From positions 868,001-932,000 of the forward strand of contig NZ_BAABWQ010000003.1 of NCBI RefSeq assembly GCF_040370365.1: 64,000 nt of DNA, in the 5' to 3' direction. Position 1 is the first letter of the stretch, and every line of letters starts with the position of its first letter. Under the pieces are notes generated by a model. The model was not told the DNA's origin. It saw only the letters and a list, made by a program, of their open reading frames with translations, and searched no databases. The stretch comes from Shimia sp040370365 (GTDB lineage: Bacteria; Pseudomonadota; Alphaproteobacteria; Rhodobacterales; Rhodobacteraceae). This document shows, piece after piece, positions 36,441 through 45,257 of the stretch. The position numbers and the translations under genes are program-made.

Positions 36441-38272
36441 TGGCCGGGGGCAGTTGCGGCATCGCTTAGCTTGTCGCGCTGACCATCTCTGAACAGGGCT
36501 TTGCCAAGTGAAACACACATCAGGCCCATGACCACAGTAAATGGCAGTGCGCCAATGATCATTGCGCTTTTGAGCGCTTCCATCGGGTCTGCACCACCGT
36601 TGGTTTTTCCTGCAATGAGCAACGTGCCAATGACCGCCGTAAGTATGACGCCCCAAACCACTTTGTGTTTGTTGCCGACTTCCTGGTCACCACCAGACAT
36701 AATTGTGTTCATCACCAAAATGCCCGAGTCAGCCGATGTCACCAAAAACGTCATGATCAGAACGACACACATCACGGTAATGGCCGAAAGAAGACCCCCG
36801 GACAACATTTCGCCCAATGTGACAAACAACTTAGCAGTGTTGGAAGCCGCGATGATAGTTCCCTCTGCGCCACCTGTGAGTTCCAGATCGATCGCCGTGC
36901 CACCCAGTATTGTCATCCAAGCAAAGCAGACCATCGCAGGTGCAAACATACAGCCCACGATGAATTCGCGCACAGTACGACCCCGAGATATGCGAGCCAA
37001 AAACAGACCAACAAATGGGGAAAAGGCAATCCACCAAGCCCAGTAGAAAGTTGTCCAACCGGCTTGCCAACCAAACTGGCGGCCCGGTTCGCCCGCAGCG
37101 TATACTGCCTGCAAAACAGATTCAGACAAGCCGGCGGCATCTCCTTCAAGCCCAGATTTGAAGGCAGAGAATGAGCCCCAAGCATTGGTGGCACCACCAC
37201 GAAGTGCGTCCGCAAATGGTGCAGCCTCATTTGGCAAAGCCGCGGCGAACTCCCCAGCAGCTTGCGGTCCGTAGGCTCCGAAACTCAACGACACAAAGTG
37301 CAGAAGATAGTCGACAAGTGCCGTTGCGTAGGTCGTCATCGCAAACAGGAATGAGCCAAACACCACAAAGACAAACAGCAAAATCAGAGACAGTACCAAG
37401 TTGAGGTTCGAAAGGTACTTCACGCCTTTACCAACCCCCGAGACAGCTGAAACAATTGACAATCCCATAATCACCAACAAGCCAGCGATCAGTCCAACAG
37501 TGCCAGGCGCGGGAGCTTCTCCGCTCATGTCCATCATCCATGTCATGCCAGTGATCGCATACATGCCATCAATAAACTGTGACACGCCAAAACCAATAGT
37601 GACAGAAACGCCAAGGATCGTGGCGACCACACCCAAGACATCCACAACATGACCCAATGGACCGTTCATAAGTGAACCAAAAAGTGGCGTAAGCGCCGAA
37701 CGGATCGTCAACGGCATGTCGCGCGTATAGGCGTAGTAGGCAAGCGATAACCCGGTCACCACATAGATCGCCCAGGCGTGAAACCCGTAGTGAGCAAACG
37801 TATACCGATAGGCAGATTGCAGCGCCTCCTCGGTGTTGCCCGCCACGTCACCCGCGACAACCACGGGATTTGACCCCCAAAGTCCAAGAGGTTCCGCAGT
37901 CGCGAAGACCATAAGACCAACGCCAAGGCCGGCGCCAAACATCATAGAGAACCAAGAAAAGTTTGAAAATTCAGTGCCTTCTCCTGGACGCCCCATAATA
38001 CGTTTTCCGGTCTGTGGGAGCGCAGCAAGAACAACTAAGAAGAAAGCAAAGAAGCCGACAATGATGATGTAGAAAGTGTTGAAGCTCTCAAGCAGCTGCC
38101 AATTCAAGCTTCCCAAAACGCCGTTTGCGCTTGCGGGCCAGACAAGTGCCCAAAGCACCAAGCCGACCAAGATAGCTTTGGACAAAAGCGCAATTTCCAC
38201 GCTATGCCCTTCATAAAATCCGGACGCGGCCCTATTGACCTCGACCTCTGTAAACGGTGGTTTAATTGACAT
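36437..38272 (-). CDS. BCCT-family betaine/choline/carnitine-type transporter
   Basis: A 611-residue, 12-span Na- or proton-coupled transporter for zwitterionic solutes with a quaternary ammonium or sulfonium group. The core motif WAWWIAFSPFVGLFLARISR, with its cluster of Trp, and MMFGAGLGVGLMVFATAEPL are typical. GGGAGG precedes the ATG by six bases. The gene lies 59 bases downstream of the Ldh2-type gene on the same strand, so it probably imports the substrate of the five-enzyme operon. The BetP Gly-Met-Gly sodium motif seems replaced by MMFGAGLG. Confidence 0.92.
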   Translation of the reverse strand: MSIKPPFTEVEVNRAASGFYEGHSVEIALLSKAILVGLVLWALVWPASANGVLGSLNWQLLESFNTFYIIIVGFFAFFLVVLAALPQTGKRIMGRPGEGTEFSNFSWFSMMFGAGLGVGLMVFATAEPLGLWGSNPVVVAGDVAGNTEEALQSAYRYTFAHYGFHAWAIYVVTGLSLAYYAYTRDMPLTIRSALTPLFGSLMNGPLGHVVDVLGVVATILGVSVTIGFGVSQFIDGMYAITGMTWMMDMSGEAPAPGTVGLIAGLLVIMGLSIVSAVSGVGKGVKYLSNLNLVLSLILLFVFVVFGSFLFAMTTYATALVDYLLHFVSLSFGAYGPQAAGEFAAALPNEAAPFADALRGGATNAWGSFSAFKSGLEGDAAGLSESVLQAVYAAGEPGRQFGWQAGWTTFYWAWWIAFSPFVGLFLARISRGRTVREFIVGCMFAPAMVCFAWMTILGGTAIDLELTGGAEGTIIAASNTAKLFVTLGEMLSGGLLSAITVMCVVLIMTFLVTSADSGILVMNTIMSGGDQEVGNKHKVVWGVILTAVIGTLLIAGKTNGGADPMEALKSAMIIGALPFTVVMGLMCVSLGKALFRDGQRDKLSDAATAPGQ

Positions 38273-38331
38273 GCGTTTCCTCCCTGAATGTCAAAGTCCA
38301 TCGACCTGTTCTGCGCTCCTCCTTCGCTAGA

Positions 38332-39342
38332 TCAGCCAATGATTTTTTTTATTTTTTCCAGCGTCGCTACGTTCACCGACACCCCTTTTGTGTGGGCTTG
38401 AATGCGATGATGATTGCGGCCATCGCCGGGAAGTCTTGCACCATCTTGTGCGTGTATTGTGTCTGTGAGCCGCGCAACCAACGTCTCAAAGTGACCGCCC
38501 GAGGTCGCGTTCGGATCAATGGCGATAAAAAACTGTCCGGTGCGCGGTGGCCCACCTGCTGTCCCTGAAAATGGCGAGGCATCAATGCCAAGCGTCGCCC
38601 CTGTGAGAGCCGCCGCCAGAAGTTCTACCAACAGAGCTATGCCGACTCCTTTGTATCCCCCCGAAGGGGCCATTGATCCTTTGAGACCAACCTCAGGATC
38701 CGTGGTAGGGTTCCCGAGGCCGTCAAGTGCCCACCCCACTGGAATGGGCTTGCCCTCGCGGGCATGTTTCATCACCTCGCTCTTGGCAATCGTGCTTGCA
38801 CTTTGATCAATCAAGACAACGGGCTCTCCTCCTGAGCCCGGAGCCGCAACGGAAAACGGGTTTGTCCCGACAACGGGTTTGAATCCGCCGGAGGGTGCGA
38901 TTGAGGCTGGTGCATTGGTGAAACCAAGCCCAAGCAAACCTGTTTTGGCCAATTGTTGAGTGTGATATCCCAAGACGCCACAGTTGTAGCTGTTTCTCAC
39001 TGCGAGAGCCGCAATACCTTGGCTTCGCGCAAGGGGAACCAGTGCATCGAAGCCGACATCGATGGCCGGGTGGGCAAATCCTGTCGCAGCATCAACAGTC
39101 ACAACAGACGGCGCCGTGATGTCGAGATTGGGCACAGCGCGACCATCAACTTTGCCACACTGAACATGTTCGCAATAGATCGGGATATAGGCGAGCCCAT
39201 GGCTGGAAATCCCATCAGCCTCTGTCGCTGCGGTTGCCACTGCGAGCGGACGCGCATTTTCAACGGAAGTACCCGCCGCCACCAACGCTCGTTGGCTTAG
39301 GTCTTCGATCTCGGCAAGGCTTAACGTTTTGGTTTCAGTCAT
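38332..39342 (-). CDS. Ldh2-family NAD(P)H-dependent oxidoreductase
   Basis: A 336-residue member of the malate/L-lactate dehydrogenase 2 family. This family also includes cyclic-imine reductases (delta1-piperideine- and pyrroline-2-carboxylate) and sulfolactate dehydrogenase. The catalytic His48 is in GISSHGLAYIP. The NSYNCGVLGYHTQQLA, PSGGFKPVVGTNPFSVAAP and PSGGYKGVGIALLVELLAAA blocks follow the family pattern. It starts 12 bases after the DUF3726 gene and is the fifth enzyme of the operon. Given its neighbours, reduction of a cyclic imine or 2-oxo acid is plausible. Confidence 0.88.
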   Translation of the reverse strand: MTETKTLSLAEIEDLSQRALVAAGTSVENARPLAVATAATEADGISSHGLAYIPIYCEHVQCGKVDGRAVPNLDITAPSVVTVDAATGFAHPAIDVGFDALVPLARSQGIAALAVRNSYNCGVLGYHTQQLAKTGLLGLGFTNAPASIAPSGGFKPVVGTNPFSVAAPGSGGEPVVLIDQSASTIAKSEVMKHAREGKPIPVGWALDGLGNPTTDPEVGLKGSMAPSGGYKGVGIALLVELLAAALTGATLGIDASPFSGTAGGPPRTGQFFIAIDPNATSGGHFETLVARLTDTIHAQDGARLPGDGRNHHRIQAHTKGVSVNVATLEKIKKIIG

Positions 39343-39354
39343 ATGGTCCTCGGT

Positions 39355-39981
39355 TTAGTCGTTGTCAGTTGTCCCCGCCCCGGCGCCTTTCAATCGCGAC
39401 GCTTCGGTTGCCGGCGCATATGTGCGATGCGCGAAATTTTGCATTACGGACCAAGCCGTTTCAGCGGGATCGGCACGGGTGAAAGAGACATTGGGCAATT
39501 GGGTTTTGTGTGTGATCTGAACCTTCAACGAAGCCGAACTGTTGGGCATCGGTGCATTAACGCTCAATCCTTCGCCACTGACCACGGCGGAGAAATCCGG
39601 CCCCAACACGGCGATCGATTGACCTGACTTTGCAGCGATATCTGCAGCGAAAGGAACTAGGAGAGCCGGACAAACAACACTCTTCACCTGCCAGCCGTCA
39701 GCGTTCAAATCGTGCGCATGATCGACCATGGACGCACCGAGCGATATTGAGCAGAGAGGTCCAGAAGCGGATTGCCAAACACCGGCGTCCAAGCTTGCCG
39801 CACGGTTTATCTCATGGCTTCCAATGGACAACAGCCGGGAAAGCTCGGCGCATCCGTCAATACCCTTTGCGCAAAGCCAGCGCGTGGCCTTCGCGGCCTC
39901 TTCTGCCATCCCCCATGAAAAACCAGCACCGCGGGCGGCTTTTTTCGCGGTCGCTTCGACTTCGCTCAATGACCTTGTCAT
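39355..39981 (-). CDS. DUF3726 family protein
   Basis: A 208-residue soluble protein that I recognise as DUF3726 by its opening (SLSEVEATAKKAARGAGFSW) and the AKATRWLCAKGIDGCAELSR segment. No catalytic motif stands out and the function is unknown. Its ATG overlaps the stop of the 561-residue gene (ATGA), so the two are probably made in a fixed ratio and may form one enzyme. Confidence 0.78.
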   Translation of the reverse strand: MTRSLSEVEATAKKAARGAGFSWGMAEEAAKATRWLCAKGIDGCAELSRLLSIGSHEINRAASLDAGVWQSASGPLCSISLGASMVDHAHDLNADGWQVKSVVCPALLVPFAADIAAKSGQSIAVLGPDFSAVVSGEGLSVNAPMPNSSASLKVQITHKTQLPNVSFTRADPAETAWSVMQNFAHRTYAPATEASRLKGAGAGTTDND

Positions 39982-41663
39982 TGTGCCAACTCCGGATAGA
40001 TCCAATCATCCGAGTTGGATTCTGAAAGGCTCTCGGGATATGGCGCCCCGGCAAACATACAAATACGTATCCATCGATCAGACCTTGGGTCAAAATGCGT
40101 TGCGCCAAAAAAGGACAGCTTTGCGCGCAGCATGTCGATCGGCAGCACATCGCTTGAAATGGTGTTATCCTGAACTTCGCCGTAGGGCGCGACCTCGCAC
40201 AATTGCGCCCGACGTATGGTGTGACGGTGCTCAGGGTGGCTCTGCAAAAACGCCGCAACTTTAGACGTCTCGGGCCACTCTTTCAGCGCATGAAATGCGT
40301 GGGCTGCGTCGCGTGCGGGTGCCAATGGTTGCTCGTATGCGGCAATTGGCTCTTCAAACCGCTCACCCAGTCGCGGTTCTAGTTTCTCTTCGGACACGTA
40401 CCAAGCCCGCGCGCAATTTTGAGGGGCTTGCCAATCAAGATCAAAGGCCCAGGCAAAACTCTTCTCTAACAGGGTTTTCACGTCCCCAACCGTCATCGAC
40501 CCGTCGATGCGCGCCACCGTGGAGGTGGTGTCAGCCATGCAGCTCACGAGCGGATCAACTAGGTCCGGATACGGTTCCAGAATCAGCGACGCCAATAGTT
40601 CTTGACCCTCGATACTAAGTTGGTGCGCCGCCCAATTCATCAAGTTGTCCCAAGGATAAGCTGTCTGAAAGTCATACTCATCGACCCGCGCGCTCAGCAG
40701 CACCAAGTCGTGTTTCAATGCGTCGATTTTCCGCATCTGGACAGGGTGCTTCGACGTCCAACGTGCAACCGAAATGGTGCTACGCTTCAAACGGTCCCTG
40801 AAGATCTCAGTGTCATCAGCGACAGCGCTTACAACGGAACGCACGCGATAAATGGCCTCCTCTCGGGCCTTTATCCAATTGTTGAATAACACTGGGTGGT
40901 TGATCACAAACGGTGCCATGCCCAAGCCCGTCGAGTTCCCAATTCCAAGCCGTTGAGCTATCGATCTATCAAGCTTGACCGCCGTCTCCCCTCCCTTGGC
41001 CCAAGCCATATGCTGAACCAGATCAAGAACAAACTTTCGCGTGAGAAAAACAGAGAGCATCTCAACTTGAAACGGTGGAAAGAGTTCTTCGCGGTTGGAA
41101 ATTGTTTCTCGGTCTGCAGCACCGAATTTTCCGGATCCATAAACCGCGGTCGTGCGCATGAGATAACCAACTTGATCGATGACATCCGTGTCTGGTTGTT
41201 GGCCACTTGCCAATTCCGACACCACGTAGTCCCAAAGACGGACTGAGCGGTTTGCTCGTGAAAGCGACAGTTCTTTTTCGCTGATGCGACCCGCCTCTTG
41301 GAGCGGTACGTTTTGCTTCAATCGCGCGATGTCTTGGGAGTCTGGCACGCCATCAAATAGCGTGAAGGTCGCATCCCATGCGTCGGCAATCACCCGATCA
41401 GACCGCTTTTCATCTGGAAGGTCATGCGCAAAAGCGACCAGTGAATAACTGCGTTCTGGCCCAGCAGCCGTATAGACAGCATAGCCAACACCCGTGGCGT
41501 CGATGTCAAAGTGTGGACGGGTAAATTGCCATTGGTCACCCGCCAAACGCCGTAAAAGAGTACGCATGAAACTCATGCGACATTGATGTAGCGACCCCAA
41601 TCGCTCCAACCGCATCACCTCTGAAGGCGGGCGTCGGGTGATATGTGGCTGAGGGGTCGTCAT
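39978..41663 (-). CDS. Unrecognised 561-aa protein of the catabolic operon
   Basis: I do not recognise a family. It is a large soluble protein without signal peptide or membrane segments, and rich in Trp and Arg (LRRLAGDQWQFTRPHFDIDA, AWAFDLDWQAPQNCARAWYV). Its start overlaps the dipeptidase-like gene and its stop overlaps DUF3726 (both ATGA), placing it in the centre of a five-gene coupled operon. It may be a new catalytic subunit working with DUF3726. Confidence 0.82.
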   Translation of the reverse strand: MTTPQPHITRRPPSEVMRLERLGSLHQCRMSFMRTLLRRLAGDQWQFTRPHFDIDATGVGYAVYTAAGPERSYSLVAFAHDLPDEKRSDRVIADAWDATFTLFDGVPDSQDIARLKQNVPLQEAGRISEKELSLSRANRSVRLWDYVVSELASGQQPDTDVIDQVGYLMRTTAVYGSGKFGAADRETISNREELFPPFQVEMLSVFLTRKFVLDLVQHMAWAKGGETAVKLDRSIAQRLGIGNSTGLGMAPFVINHPVLFNNWIKAREEAIYRVRSVVSAVADDTEIFRDRLKRSTISVARWTSKHPVQMRKIDALKHDLVLLSARVDEYDFQTAYPWDNLMNWAAHQLSIEGQELLASLILEPYPDLVDPLVSCMADTTSTVARIDGSMTVGDVKTLLEKSFAWAFDLDWQAPQNCARAWYVSEEKLEPRLGERFEEPIAAYEQPLAPARDAAHAFHALKEWPETSKVAAFLQSHPEHRHTIRRAQLCEVAPYGEVQDNTISSDVLPIDMLRAKLSFFGATHFDPRSDRWIRICMFAGAPYPESLSESNSDDWIYPELAQ

Positions 41664-42637
41664 GACAGTTGGGGACCAAAATTCTCATCAAAGAAGCGGT
41701 ACCAATTGCCCCCCATGATGGCCGCGACCTCTTGTGCTGTCATACCCACATCGCGCAAACCGGTCTCCAACGCGCCGAAATGCCTGTTGTCTTGGAACCA
41801 ACTTGGCATTGCTGGGAATCCAGGTGCCGCCGCTGAGCCTTCGCCAAAGTCTATCTCCTTGCTCCAGCGGCCAGTGCGCATCCATTCCACGACGCTGTCA
41901 GGTTGATCTTGGCAGAGATCAGACCCAATCCCTAAATGAGTGACACCAAAATCATCCGCCGCGCGCGCAATCATCTCGCAGAAGCTTTGCAACGAGCAGG
42001 ACGACTTGTCCTTGAGGTGGTGTGGGTAGAGCGAAAAGCCAAACATGCCGCCGTTCTGTGTGACCGCCTCGATCACATGGTCTTTCTTGTTGCGCAGAGC
42101 AGGTGACCACTTGTACGAGTTGGCATGAGTGATCGCGATTGGTCGTTCTGAGATGTCGGCGGCCTCAATGGTGGAGCGATCCGCAGAGTGGCTCATATCG
42201 ACCACCAACCCCACGCGGTTCATCTCTTTGATGACCTGTTTGCCCATGCGCGTGATGCCGGTGTCTTCTGCCTCATAGCATCCCGTCGCAAGCAAGGATT
42301 GGTTGTTATAGGTCAACTGCATAAACCGCGCGCCCAGCGCGTGCAGAATTTCGATCAGCCCGATGTCATCCTCAATTGGGCTGGGGTTTTGAAACCCAAA
42401 GAAAATGGCGGTGCGGTTGGTCTCACGCGCGACATCAATGTCGCGCGCAGTTGTGCCTTTCATAATCAGGTCGCTATGAGTCTCAAACCAACGGTTCCAG
42501 CGTTCAAAATTCAAAACCGTTTCACGAAAGGTCTCATGATAGGCAATGGTGACATGCACCGCATCAACACGGCCTTCGCGCAATTGTCGAAAAATTTTCT
42601 CCGACCAGTTTGCATATTGAAGACCATCAATGCGCAT
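41660..42637 (-). CDS. M19 (renal dipeptidase-like) metallohydrolase with altered metal site
   Basis: A 325-residue TIM-barrel amidohydrolase of the M19 dipeptidase family. The central Glu (SPIEDD) and two His (VVDMSHSADRS and AITHANS) metal ligands are seen, as is GIGSDLC near the end. The N-terminal HxD pair of classical members (DGHND) is absent; the protein starts RIDGLQYANWS. It may bind one metal or act on a substrate other than a dipeptide. The ATG shares a base with the aldehyde dehydrogenase stop (TGATG). Confidence 0.85.
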   Translation of the reverse strand: MRIDGLQYANWSEKIFRQLREGRVDAVHVTIAYHETFRETVLNFERWNRWFETHSDLIMKGTTARDIDVARETNRTAIFFGFQNPSPIEDDIGLIEILHALGARFMQLTYNNQSLLATGCYEAEDTGITRMGKQVIKEMNRVGLVVDMSHSADRSTIEAADISERPIAITHANSYKWSPALRNKKDHVIEAVTQNGGMFGFSLYPHHLKDKSSCSLQSFCEMIARAADDFGVTHLGIGSDLCQDQPDSVVEWMRTGRWSKEIDFGEGSAAAPGFPAMPSWFQDNRHFGALETGLRDVGMTAQEVAAIMGGNWYRFFDENFGPQLS

Positions 42638-44088
42638 CAAAGGGGCTCCCCTGCGTGGATATAGGCGGTCTTTACAGTGGTATAGAACTCCGCAGCCGCC
42701 TTACCCTGCTCACGCGACCCATATGAGCTGTCACCGCGCCCGCCAAACGGCACATGATAGTCCGTCCCCGCAGTGGGGAGATTGACCGTGACAACACCGG
42801 TGCGTGCGTTACGCCGAAAATGCGTCGCGCGTGCCAGATCGCGCGTGACAATACCCGATGTAAGGCCAAAATTTGTGTCGTTCACTGTGGCGAGCGCATG
42901 ATCGTAGCCATCAACTTTGATCACCGCTGCCAAAGGCGCAAACATCTCTTCACGATTGATGCGCATGTCATTTGTGGTGTTCAAAAAGACGCCTGGCGAC
43001 ATATAGAACCCATCGTGTTCAAGGTCCAATCGGGCCCCGCCACAGGCCAGCTCTGCGCCTTCGGACTGCCCCAACGCAACGTAGTCCAGGTTTTCCTGAA
43101 GCTGTTGGGCGCTCACAACTGGGCCCATTTGAGTGCCGTCGTGAAGCGCGTGACCTACTTTCATGGCCTGTACGCCGGCCACCAGTTTTTCCACAAATGC
43201 ATCATGCACCGCGCCGTGAACGATCAAACGAGATGAGGCTGTGCATTTTTGACCGGTACCGCCAAAGGCACCACCCAGAGCGACGGACACGGCCAGATCA
43301 AGATCGCCGTCATCCAGAACAACAAGCGCATTCTTAGACCCCATTTCCATCTGAACCTTGGTCAGGTTCTGTATTGCCGCGGTAGCAATGCCCTTTCCGA
43401 CAGGCACAGAGCCGGTGAAAGAAATGGCATTGACAGACGGGTGCTCCACAAGCTGTTGACCGATTGTACCACCGGCCCCCATCACCAAAGAAAAGAGCCC
43501 ATCAGGAATGTCTTGGCGGGAGATGATTTCAGTCAGTGCGACGGCCGAAGCCGGTGTGATGTTCGCCGGTTTCCAAATCACTGCATTGCCGTAGCATAAG
43601 GCTGGAGCAATCTTCCACGACGCTGTGGCCGTTGGGAAGTTCCAAGGTGAGACTATGGCAACCACACCAACGGGCTCGCGTCGCACATCAATTTCGACCC
43701 CGGCGCGCACGCTATCCGCATTTTCACCCAACTGGCGCAGACATTCCGCAGCGTAGTAGGTGAAGAATTGCCCTGCGCGAAAAACCTCCCCGCGACCTTC
43801 GGCCAGCGGCTTGCCTTCTTCCCTGCTGAGAAGCCAACCAAGCTCTTCCGCACGCGCCATCAATTCAGTGCCGATGCTGTTGAGAACCGCCTGCTTGCGC
43901 TCCATGCCATACGACGCCCATGCAACCTGCGCCCTCTGAGCCTTATCGAGCGCTGCATCCAGTTGGCCCCGACTGGCCTGAGCATATAGGCCAATCAAAT
44001 CACTTGTATCCGAGGGATTTCGATTTTCAATTTCCTGATCGCCGGAGACCCATTCCCCTGCGATGAAATTGCAATTGATATCCGACAT
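42637..44088 (-). CDS. NAD(P)-dependent aldehyde dehydrogenase (2-oxoglutarate semialdehyde dehydrogenase-like)
   Basis: A 483-residue aldehyde dehydrogenase. The catalytic Cys282 is in GTGQKCTASSR, Glu248 in QMEMGSKNALVV, and the cofactor segment is VSPWNFPTATASWKIAPAL. The C-terminal VNLPTAGTDYHVPFGGRGDS is typical of 2-oxoglutarate (2,5-dioxovalerate) semialdehyde dehydrogenases. The likely reaction is oxidation of a C4-C6 semialdehyde acid. It is the first gene of the coupled minus-strand operon, divergent from a LysR gene. Confidence 0.9.
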   Translation of the reverse strand: MSDINCNFIAGEWVSGDQEIENRNPSDTSDLIGLYAQASRGQLDAALDKAQRAQVAWASYGMERKQAVLNSIGTELMARAEELGWLLSREEGKPLAEGRGEVFRAGQFFTYYAAECLRQLGENADSVRAGVEIDVRREPVGVVAIVSPWNFPTATASWKIAPALCYGNAVIWKPANITPASAVALTEIISRQDIPDGLFSLVMGAGGTIGQQLVEHPSVNAISFTGSVPVGKGIATAAIQNLTKVQMEMGSKNALVVLDDGDLDLAVSVALGGAFGGTGQKCTASSRLIVHGAVHDAFVEKLVAGVQAMKVGHALHDGTQMGPVVSAQQLQENLDYVALGQSEGAELACGGARLDLEHDGFYMSPGVFLNTTNDMRINREEMFAPLAAVIKVDGYDHALATVNDTNFGLTSGIVTRDLARATHFRRNARTGVVTVNLPTAGTDYHVPFGGRGDSSYGSREQGKAAAEFYTTVKTAYIHAGEPL

Positions 44089-44126
44089 GCTTTGTTCCCC
44101 ACGCGCTGGCCAGATTGGCCTTAGAT

Positions 44127-44139
44127 CGATGAGACATCG
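44127..44139. promoter_or_regulatory. Inverted repeat in the aldehyde dehydrogenase/LysR divergent region
   Basis: CGATG-AGA-CATCG, perfect 5-bp arms in the 116 bases between the two divergent starts. It is a candidate LysR binding site; short, so chance cannot be excluded. Confidence 0.35.
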
Positions 44140-44204
44140 TGGACTCTCCCACCAACATCAGTCAAACTCAAACTTCTGAAGTAAATTACAGAAAAACTGA
44201 AGCT

Positions 44205-45074
44205 ATGATCAAAATTGATATGCTGCGGTGCTTTAGCACTGTCGCGCAGTTGGGAAACTTATTGGAAGCTTCCGCACGGATGAGCCGCACCCCGTCTGCG
44301 CTCTCGATGTCTCTCAAACAACTAGAGGGTCATCTTGATGCACGTCTCTTTGAGACAGAGCGCAAAAATAAGCTGACCCCCTTAGGCCAAGAAGTCTTTC
44401 GTTTGGCTCAGGCACAAATACGTCAATTCGATGAGACGGTTGCCTCGATCGAACATGCCGCTAATGCCCCAAGCGGGCTGATAAAAATTGCATCCATACC
44501 ATCAGCCACAGGGCTCGCACTGCCGCAGGCCATTTCCACATTGATGGAGCGGAACCCCCATCTCAAAGTCGAATTGAGAGACATGGATAGCACGATGGTC
44601 GCTGAAGCGTTGCTGCATGGAGAAGCGGACATCGGCATCGCGTCAGGCTGCCAGCCACTCAATGGAGTGGACCGTGTCACACTTTTTGAAGACAAATTTG
44701 GCTTGCTTTGCGGCAAGGAGCACCCCTTGGCAAAAGCCTCCAGCCCACCCACACTTGATGCGATCTTTGAATATGCATTTATGAGCAACGATTTGTGCGG
44801 CCAACTGGATTTGAACGAAATCAGCAAAGCATCAACGGGTGCATTTCTAACGGTTCACAACACGCACTCTCTCATTGCGATGGCACGGACAAATAATTGG
44901 GTGACAATCCTACCACAGAGCGTGGCACGCACTTTGCCAGAAGAGCTCGTTTTTCGCTCAATTGAAGGGGTCACTCAGCGACGCATTGTTTCGTTGCTTA
45001 CCAGTCAACGTGCGCGCTTTCCGAAATTACTTGAAGCCTTTTCCAACCTGCTGGTCCAATCTGACTGGACGTAA
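44205..45074 (+). CDS. LysR-type transcriptional regulator of the catabolic operon
   Basis: A 289-residue LysR protein. The winged helix is at about 1-60 (MLRCFSTVAQLGNLLEASAR, then SALSMSLKQLEGHLDARLF), followed by the effector domain. The ATG at 44205 places the HTH at the usual distance; an upstream GTG at 44139 would add 22 unlikely residues. It is divergent from the aldehyde dehydrogenase operon and is probably its regulator. Confidence 0.87.
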   Translation: MIKIDMLRCFSTVAQLGNLLEASARMSRTPSALSMSLKQLEGHLDARLFETERKNKLTPLGQEVFRLAQAQIRQFDETVASIEHAANAPSGLIKIASIPSATGLALPQAISTLMERNPHLKVELRDMDSTMVAEALLHGEADIGIASGCQPLNGVDRVTLFEDKFGLLCGKEHPLAKASSPPTLDAIFEYAFMSNDLCGQLDLNEISKASTGAFLTVHNTHSLIAMARTNNWVTILPQSVARTLPEELVFRSIEGVTQRRIVSLLTSQRARFPKLLEAFSNLLVQSDWT

Positions 45075-45257
45075 TAGCAGCCGTTTTCTATTAGATCGCG
45101 TCCCCCAATCGCCAAGTCAAAATTTAGGTTAGGTGGGGTCTGTTGCGATGTGTTTAGGGCTGGTGTCTTCCGAGCGCAGCACGCGTTGGCGCTTCCCAAA
45201 CCGCCCACCTTTGATCAACCTTCCCCGCTCTGCTGCGATAGCAAGTGACCAAACGGG

